Assembly (NCBI GenBank): GCA_002099365.1
Contig: MSED01000002.1
Coordinates: 3,038,001-3,102,000, forward strand
Reading direction: 5' to 3'
From: Phialophora verrucosa
Lineage: Eukaryota; Ascomycota; Eurotiomycetes; Chaetothyriales; Herpotrichiellaceae
DNA: 64,000 nucleotides
In this document: positions 59,101 to 64,000 of the stretch, piece after piece
Numbering within the stretch: the stretch's first letter is position 1
How the letters are laid out: each line of letters opens with the position of its first letter
The notes under the pieces: model-generated
What the model was told of the DNA's origin: nothing
Databases searched by the model: none
Seen by the model: the letters and a program-made list of their open reading frames with translations, nothing else
Made by a program: the position numbers and the translations under genes

Positions 59101-61293
59101 TCTTTTATATCTCTTATTTATTTAATCGAGATATTTACTAGATAGTCTTTAAGAGCTAGTAAGCCTTATAGACGGTCTTATTAATTATAAATATTAAGAC
59201 GTCTTTAGCTATATATAATAAATAAAAGAGAGGGCCTATATTAGGGTACTCTAGTTAAGCGTACTATAGTATTAAAAGGTTTATATCTATATTACTATAT
59301 TTAGTTATAAATATTAACTTATTATACTATTAATATTTAATTATCGTTAGTATATTAAATAACGCTATAAGACCTTTATATTTATCTTTATCTCGGCCTT
59401 ATTAGTTTAGTATACTAGCCTTCTATAGTTTATTTAAGGATAATATCTAATATCCTTTTAGACGTCTTACTACTATAATTAGTCGTCCGTATCTAGTTAA
59501 ATAGCTATCTTAAGTACTTTAATAAACCCTTTATTCTATTAAGAGAGAGAGAGAGACGATATTTATTATAAAGCTGGGAATATATACTATATTTAGCAGC
59601 GTTATTATCTTTACGCCGTCTAGTGTTATAACTTTTATAGTTACTATACTAGCTACTTTAACCCGGTATATTATCGCCCCCGTTATTACTTAGCCTCTTT
59701 AGCGCTATTCTAAATACTTAAACACTTACTAACTATTCGTTATATAAACGTCCGACCTTAAGTTAAAAATCTATTAGTCTTTAAGAGCCTTAATACTTAA
59801 TATTAAGTATGTTATAGTATTTATAAAGTTTAGAGGGTTATCTTTAACTTCTCTAATATCCTTCGTAATAGTTACCTCTTTAGGCTTACCCTTCTTTAGC
59901 CTCCGCTAAATAAGCCCTTTCGGTATACCGCCGTAATTCGTATTACTATATCTATATATCTCTATATATTTACTTATAGTACTCTTATTACTTAAGGTCT
60001 TTCGGCTATTTATAATATTCCTCTTAATAAGCTATTTTAGATTCTTATTCTTAAGGGCTTCTTAAACTATCTATTTAATCGCTTTATTTAAAACTTAACT
60101 CGAGTCTCGTATATCTTTATTAAGATATAAATAGTCCCTTTACTAGTAATACTCGCGGTATATATACTTATAGTAGTAGAGAGTCTTTCCTTAAAGAGTT
60201 ATAGCTATAATATCTTTAATCTCTTTAGTTATAAATATTTAACTAATAGTCTTCTTACTTTAGTTATATTATTATTTAGTCTAGAATAATTTTATAAAAT
60301 CTAAGAGAGAGGGCTTTTAACCTTCTTTAGTATTAAGGACCTAGTTTATCTTTATTATTATTTAGCCTTCCTTCTAGATACTTATTACCTTAATAAAGTT
60401 AACTAGAGCCCTATCCTTATCGATATAGGGTAAATAGTATCTTATAGCGTCGGTAGCGACCTTTATAAACCTTATTAACTAGCTATTAATATTACAGCGC
60501 TTAAGGTTCCTCTTAAGACCTTTATATTTAGCTATAATTATTATATTATATATTTAGTCGTCTAGCGTAATATACTTCTTTAGAGTAACTATTTAATTAT
60601 ATAAAATAACTATACCTTCTTCCTTAAAGAAGATCTAGTAATTTAAGTTTATAGTTATCTTTATAATATTACTAATATTACTAATTATAACTATAACCCT
60701 TTAGTATATCTTTATCTTAGCGTTATAGTTATTCTTAAGAGCGATCTATATACTAGCTTATTACGCGATTAGTTTAGCTATAAGTAACGAGTATATTAGT
60801 TCTTAAGGTAATACCTTTAGGGTCTCGTTATCCGGATCAATATAGTTCTAAATTATTATATTCTTATCTATATTCTTAATATATAAGAGTTAAAGATATT
60901 AGGTCTTTAGCCCGTTAAGGTATAGGGTCTTAGTAATAGCATCTACTATTTTAAGTATATATTATAAATTACTCGAAGCGATAGGTTTTCCGAGTAACGA
61001 TATCTTCTATAAGTTAATAAAACCGCGATTTATTCTGCTATTCTCTCTTCTCTTCTTTCTTCGACGAGAGAGATAGTAAGCTCGACAGGAGTTACCTAGT
61101 GGTTGGTATACTGTCGATGTAAGGGCGCCGGCGGACGTCGTCGGCGGCCGAACAGCAGTATATTAGTTGCGGTGGGCGCAACGGCGACGAGGTTAGGCGG
61201 ACGCAGTCGCTGTTTAAGTAACGGTATAGTATTATAGGGGGCTGTAATATAGTGTTAAATCCGGTGCGATAAAGGTTATATCGGGCTTATAAC

Positions 61294-61561
61294 TGTTAAG
61301 CTAAGACGCTATTTATAGTTATATATATATATATTCTTATATAGTTATCTATCTTATTTATAGAGGTCTTTATATCTTCTTATATATCTAAAAGACGCCT
61401 GTATCTCTCTGCCTTAATACTACTACCGAGGCACCTCTAAGGCACTCGGGGGTACTCTGAGGCACTCGGGGCACTCTTGAGGCATTCTCGAGACACTCTT
61501 GAGACGCGCCGTTGTCTTAAACGGCGCCGACGAGGTGCCTCGGAGTGTGCTCGGTTCAACA
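61294..61561 (-). repeat. Right LTR (5' LTR of the element)
   Basis: 268 bases, starting TGTTAAGC and ending TTCAACA, matching the left LTR apart from transitions. The inner half (61294 to about 61430) carries most of the T/A changes, while the outer half is better preserved. Confidence 0.9.
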
Positions 61562-62360
61562 CTTGTATACTACGGACATGCAATACGGATCATACCTCGT
61601 TTGCGCCGGCCCGGCGAGTTTCATTCTCGGAATGACCCTCTCGGCCTTGGGTCGATACCTCGGCAGGCAAAAATGGCAGATTGTCGCCATGTCTATCATT
61701 GCTGTACCATTGCTCGGCGGCATCGCCAGCGCGACCACCGACAACAAGTCGACCGTTGTGGGACTCCTGATTGTCGGTGCCACGGCCATTGGATACATCG
61801 AGGGTTTGGGCCTGGCGAGTTCGGGAATTGCTCTTGACAACCAGGAGGAAGTCGGCACCGCAGTCGGCGTCGCAAGCACTTTACGATCGGGTTGGTCGAC
61901 GATTGTCGTCACCATTTACTTGGTCGTCCTTCAAAACACTCTGGCCGACGGTATCAACCAAAAGGTGAGCTTGTGATTTATCGAGAAGGCGAAGGCGAAG
62001 ACGCCCTATGCTGATTCGGATTGACAGGTGGTGCCAGTCTTGACTGAAGCTGGACTGTCCGAGCCTTCGGCCCTCTCCTTTGTTGCGGCAATCGCCACCG
62101 GGTCGTTTGCGTCTATTGTGGGCATTACGCCAACAATCATCACCGCCGGATTGGCTGCGTATCAAGATGCACAGGTCGATGCTTTCAGGGCGGTTTTCTA
62201 CACAGCGCTTGCATTTCTCATAATCAATGCCATTATGTCATTCTGGTTCCCCAATCTGGACGACAAGATGACCGACGAGGTTGCCGCGAGGCTTCACACT
62301 ACTGGATATCTTAAGGACAAGTCTAGCAGGGTGCACGTGGAGAGGGTGGAGGAGGCATGA

Positions 62361-62685
62361 AAGAAGGGGCCAGTGTATAGTCAATGCGGATCGGACGGGA
62401 CCCGAGCATTTGCAGGTTAAGCGCCTAGCAACATCGGTTGCATTTTGAAAGGGATCGTGTGAAGAGTTGGGGTGGGTTCAAAACATATCAACACTTCAAC
62501 TTTACTTGCTGTCGCTATGGTACTGGATTGTGTCTACTGTTCCACGATGTAGCCAAGAAACTGGTTCGGGACTTTCGCAATTTCTGAACATCAGACCAGC
62601 AGCGTAGGTCAGTTATCACATTATGGATGTTGACACGCTGCGACTGGCACTCCTTGATCGACGCACACGACAAGCCTGCAAAGCG
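62361..62685. other. Intergenic region between converging MFS and hydrolase genes
   Basis: Nothing is recognised between the two 3' ends. Confidence 0.45.
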
Positions 62686-63546
62686 CTAAGCGTTCAGAAG
62701 AGCCTGGCCCCGCTCAGCAGCCTCGATCAAGACCTGAACGACTTCCTCAGGGTGTGACACCTGCGGACAATGATCCGAATCGAACTCCTTGATCAGCATG
62801 TCCGCGCCCTTGTCGATTGCCGCCATGGCCAAACTCGTCTGTAGATCAGGCGGTACAACCAAGTCTTCCGTACAGAGGAAAAATGTTGAAGGAACGTCCA
62901 GATACCCGGCGTGAGTCAATCTGTCGTCGAAAGTCCTGGCGCTTTGCTTGCGCAGCCGGCGTGCGTATTTCCGCCGGTCATCCTCTGACAGGTGGGAGAA
63001 GATATATGCCGCGCCAGCCTCAGGGTCTTCCATCGCGAAGAACCCCTTGTCGTCGACCGTTTGTTTGGCCATGCGTCCTTCCATGATGCCGTGGATGCAG
63101 TCGCCTATCGCGCCGGCGAAGCTGGACAGATAGACGATGCCGATCAATGCGCCGGGCTTGCCGATAGCTTGACGCGAGGCACGATCTAGTTTTTCGGTGG
63201 ATTGGGAGACCGGCATGCCGCCGTAGGAGTTGGCCACCAACACGACGTATTTGCCCTGGTCGGCGAGGCGAGACACGATTGTGCGAATATGCTGGGCATC
63301 ATCGTATAATGATGCAGCCTCGGTGGACCCGTCGCTGACGGAGGGCAGAGTCGTGGGGTGGGCTTCATAACCTTTTTGTTCCAGCAATGGTACGACTCGG
63401 TCGTAAAATGGCCCGGGAGAGAAGGAGCCAGGGACTAGGACAAATGCTGTGGAATTTGGCTTGTTGATCATAGTTGATGGAAATGCAGTGTCGTCGTGCA
63501 TCGATACTGAGCTTTGCACGGGTTTCAAGCTGTGCTCTGGAAACAC
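62686..63546 (-). CDS. Alpha/beta hydrolase (salicylate-esterase/MenH-like group)
   Basis: A single exon of 286 residues. The N-terminal strand and oxyanion loop VLVPGSFSPGPFYDRV fits the alpha/beta hydrolase 6 type. The nucleophile elbow is VLVANSYGG (Ser), followed by the acidic residue in CTEDLVVPP and the His in DSDHCPQVSHP, giving a complete Ser-Asp/Glu-His set. A later in-frame Met (MINKPNSTAFV) gives a tighter N-terminus and may be the real start. Relatives hydrolyse esters and lactones, some of them phenolic. Next to an SDR and a Baeyer-Villiger-type monooxygenase, hydrolysis of the ester product is a reasonable guess. Confidence 0.86.
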   Translation of the reverse strand: MFPEHSLKPVQSSVSMHDDTAFPSTMINKPNSTAFVLVPGSFSPGPFYDRVVPLLEQKGYEAHPTTLPSVSDGSTEAASLYDDAQHIRTIVSRLADQGKYVVLVANSYGGMPVSQSTEKLDRASRQAIGKPGALIGIVYLSSFAGAIGDCIHGIMEGRMAKQTVDDKGFFAMEDPEAGAAYIFSHLSEDDRRKYARRLRKQSARTFDDRLTHAGYLDVPSTFFLCTEDLVVPPDLQTSLAMAAIDKGADMLIKEFDSDHCPQVSHPEEVVQVLIEAAERGQALLNA

Positions 63547-64000
63547 CTTAGCCCGCCGCGATAAACCATTCTATGCACGCAAGATCGCTGCAGTTTAGAG
63601 CTGATGTTGTTGTATGCTCTTGAAGAAGACACCGAGGTCATGAGTCAGGCCTCGTCCATGGTCAAACGATCGTGGCGGTGGTACAGTCATATGTATTGAC
63701 TAACATGGTCCTAACGAGGGCGATGTCAGCGGAAAAACGTCAGTTGGAGGGCTATCATAGCGCAAATAGTGTATGACCTAGGTAGTCACGTAGAGTTGCC
63801 TGTACCTAGGTACGTAGAAGGTCCACGCCGCGACACCCTGTTCGTTGTCTGGAGAAACTGCTGAAAGAGCTAAAATGGATGCTCCTCGTGTGAGCCCGAC
63901 ATTGCTCGACCACCTCGCCGCTCTCTTCTTTGTTCTCCACGTGAATGTAACAAGCATCTAGTCGCAAGATCCAGAAACTCCGAGCCGAGGAGAATGGCGC
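63547..64000. other. Right-edge intergenic region
   Basis: It contains the promoter of the hydrolase gene. Two ACCTAGGTA-like stretches occur near 63777-63813. No gene is recognised before the window edge. Confidence 0.45.

Larger units (their letters stand above)
55852..61561 (-). mobile_element. LTR retrotransposon, Ty1/Copia-type, heavily mutated (RIP-like)
   Basis: A 5,710-base element with 268-base LTRs that start TGTTGA (or TGTTAA) and end TCAACA (or TTAACA). It is flanked by CTTAT (55847-55851) and CTTGT (61562-61566), a 5-base target duplication with one G-to-A change. The inside is very AT-rich and TpA-rich with no long open frame on either strand. On the minus strand near the left LTR (about 56220-56330), decayed RNase H-like sequence can be read, with LRYVDIHQH and, beyond stops, STSAIKADGLT, as in Copia elements. 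As RNase H is at the 3' end of Copia pol, the element runs right to left. The coding regions are too damaged to be active. Confidence 0.88.
54653..62360 (+). pseudogene. MFS transporter gene (TRI12-like family) interrupted by an LTR element
   Basis: The gene is split by the element at 55852-61561. The proposed exons are 54653..54805, 54872..55366, 55443..55707, then 55762..55851 continuing at 61567..61964, and 62028..62360. With one target-site copy these sum to 1734 bases, an exact open frame of 577 residues. Family features are the NPYFWIGLVNTLMLSVGF-type segment after helix 1, GRITDIFGRRYFI, and 12-14 hydrophobic stretches overall. Relatives of this group export small molecules, including fungal metabolites, through the plasma membrane. 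As it stands, transcription would run into the element, so full-length protein is not expected. The 3' part has an in-frame ATG (61578) but would lack most helices. Confidence 0.85.

Noticed and set aside
55852..61561. A possible AT-rich centromere-like or mitochondrial-derived block
   Set aside because: Direct LTRs with TG..CA ends, a target duplication and remains of Copia RNase H show it is a retrotransposon.

Overview
The window is nuclear DNA of a filamentous ascomycete (Pezizomycotina). Genes are interrupted by many short introns (about 45-105 bases, GT..AG, with CTAAC/CTGAC-like branch sites). The families are typically fungal: Zn2Cys6 and bZIP-DUF3425 regulators, a NACHT-type NLR, a TRI12-like MFS transporter, and a Copia element with C-to-T/G-to-A decay that looks like RIP. 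No species can be named from sequence alone; the aromatic-type catabolic genes would suit a black-yeast-like or other soil or plant-associated fungus, but that is inference.

Region A (1-16.3 kb) looks like a catabolic gene cluster: a DUF1338 protein cut by the window edge, a quinone oxidoreductase, a dienelactone hydrolase, a Zn2Cys6 factor, an FAD monooxygenase, a single-domain extradiol-dioxygenase-like VOC protein, a type B carboxylesterase, an SDR and a cytochrome P450. Together they could release, hydroxylate, ring-open and hydrolyse an aromatic compound. Several intergenic regions carry closely spaced TGCGGA/TCCGCA pairs, a candidate operator for the local Zn2Cys6 factor. That factor itself has Phe in place of the third zinc cysteine.

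Region B (17-41 kb) is mostly a conserved core: a Dpy-30-like protein, ribosomal protein S13, a small unrecognised protein, an Nto1/BRPF-like PHD protein, a Tra2-like RRM protein, a small conserved basic protein, a Myb/SANT protein, a mitochondrial EF-hand aspartate/glutamate-type carrier and a Rad5/HLTF-like SNF2 helicase with a RING finger.

Region C (41-64 kb) is accessory again: a DUF7708-NACHT-C2H2-ankyrin NLR, then a second possible metabolic cluster (NmrA-like protein, SDR, bZIP-DUF3425 factor, flavin monooxygenase of Baeyer-Villiger type, MFS transporter, alpha/beta hydrolase). The transporter gene is split by a 5,710-base, AT-rich Ty1/Copia-type LTR element at 55852-61561, with 268-base LTRs and a 5-base target duplication. 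With one target copy retained, the transporter exons sum to an open frame, so the rest of the gene is still intact.

All gene models were built by eye from splice signals and family resemblance; no search or transcript data were available.
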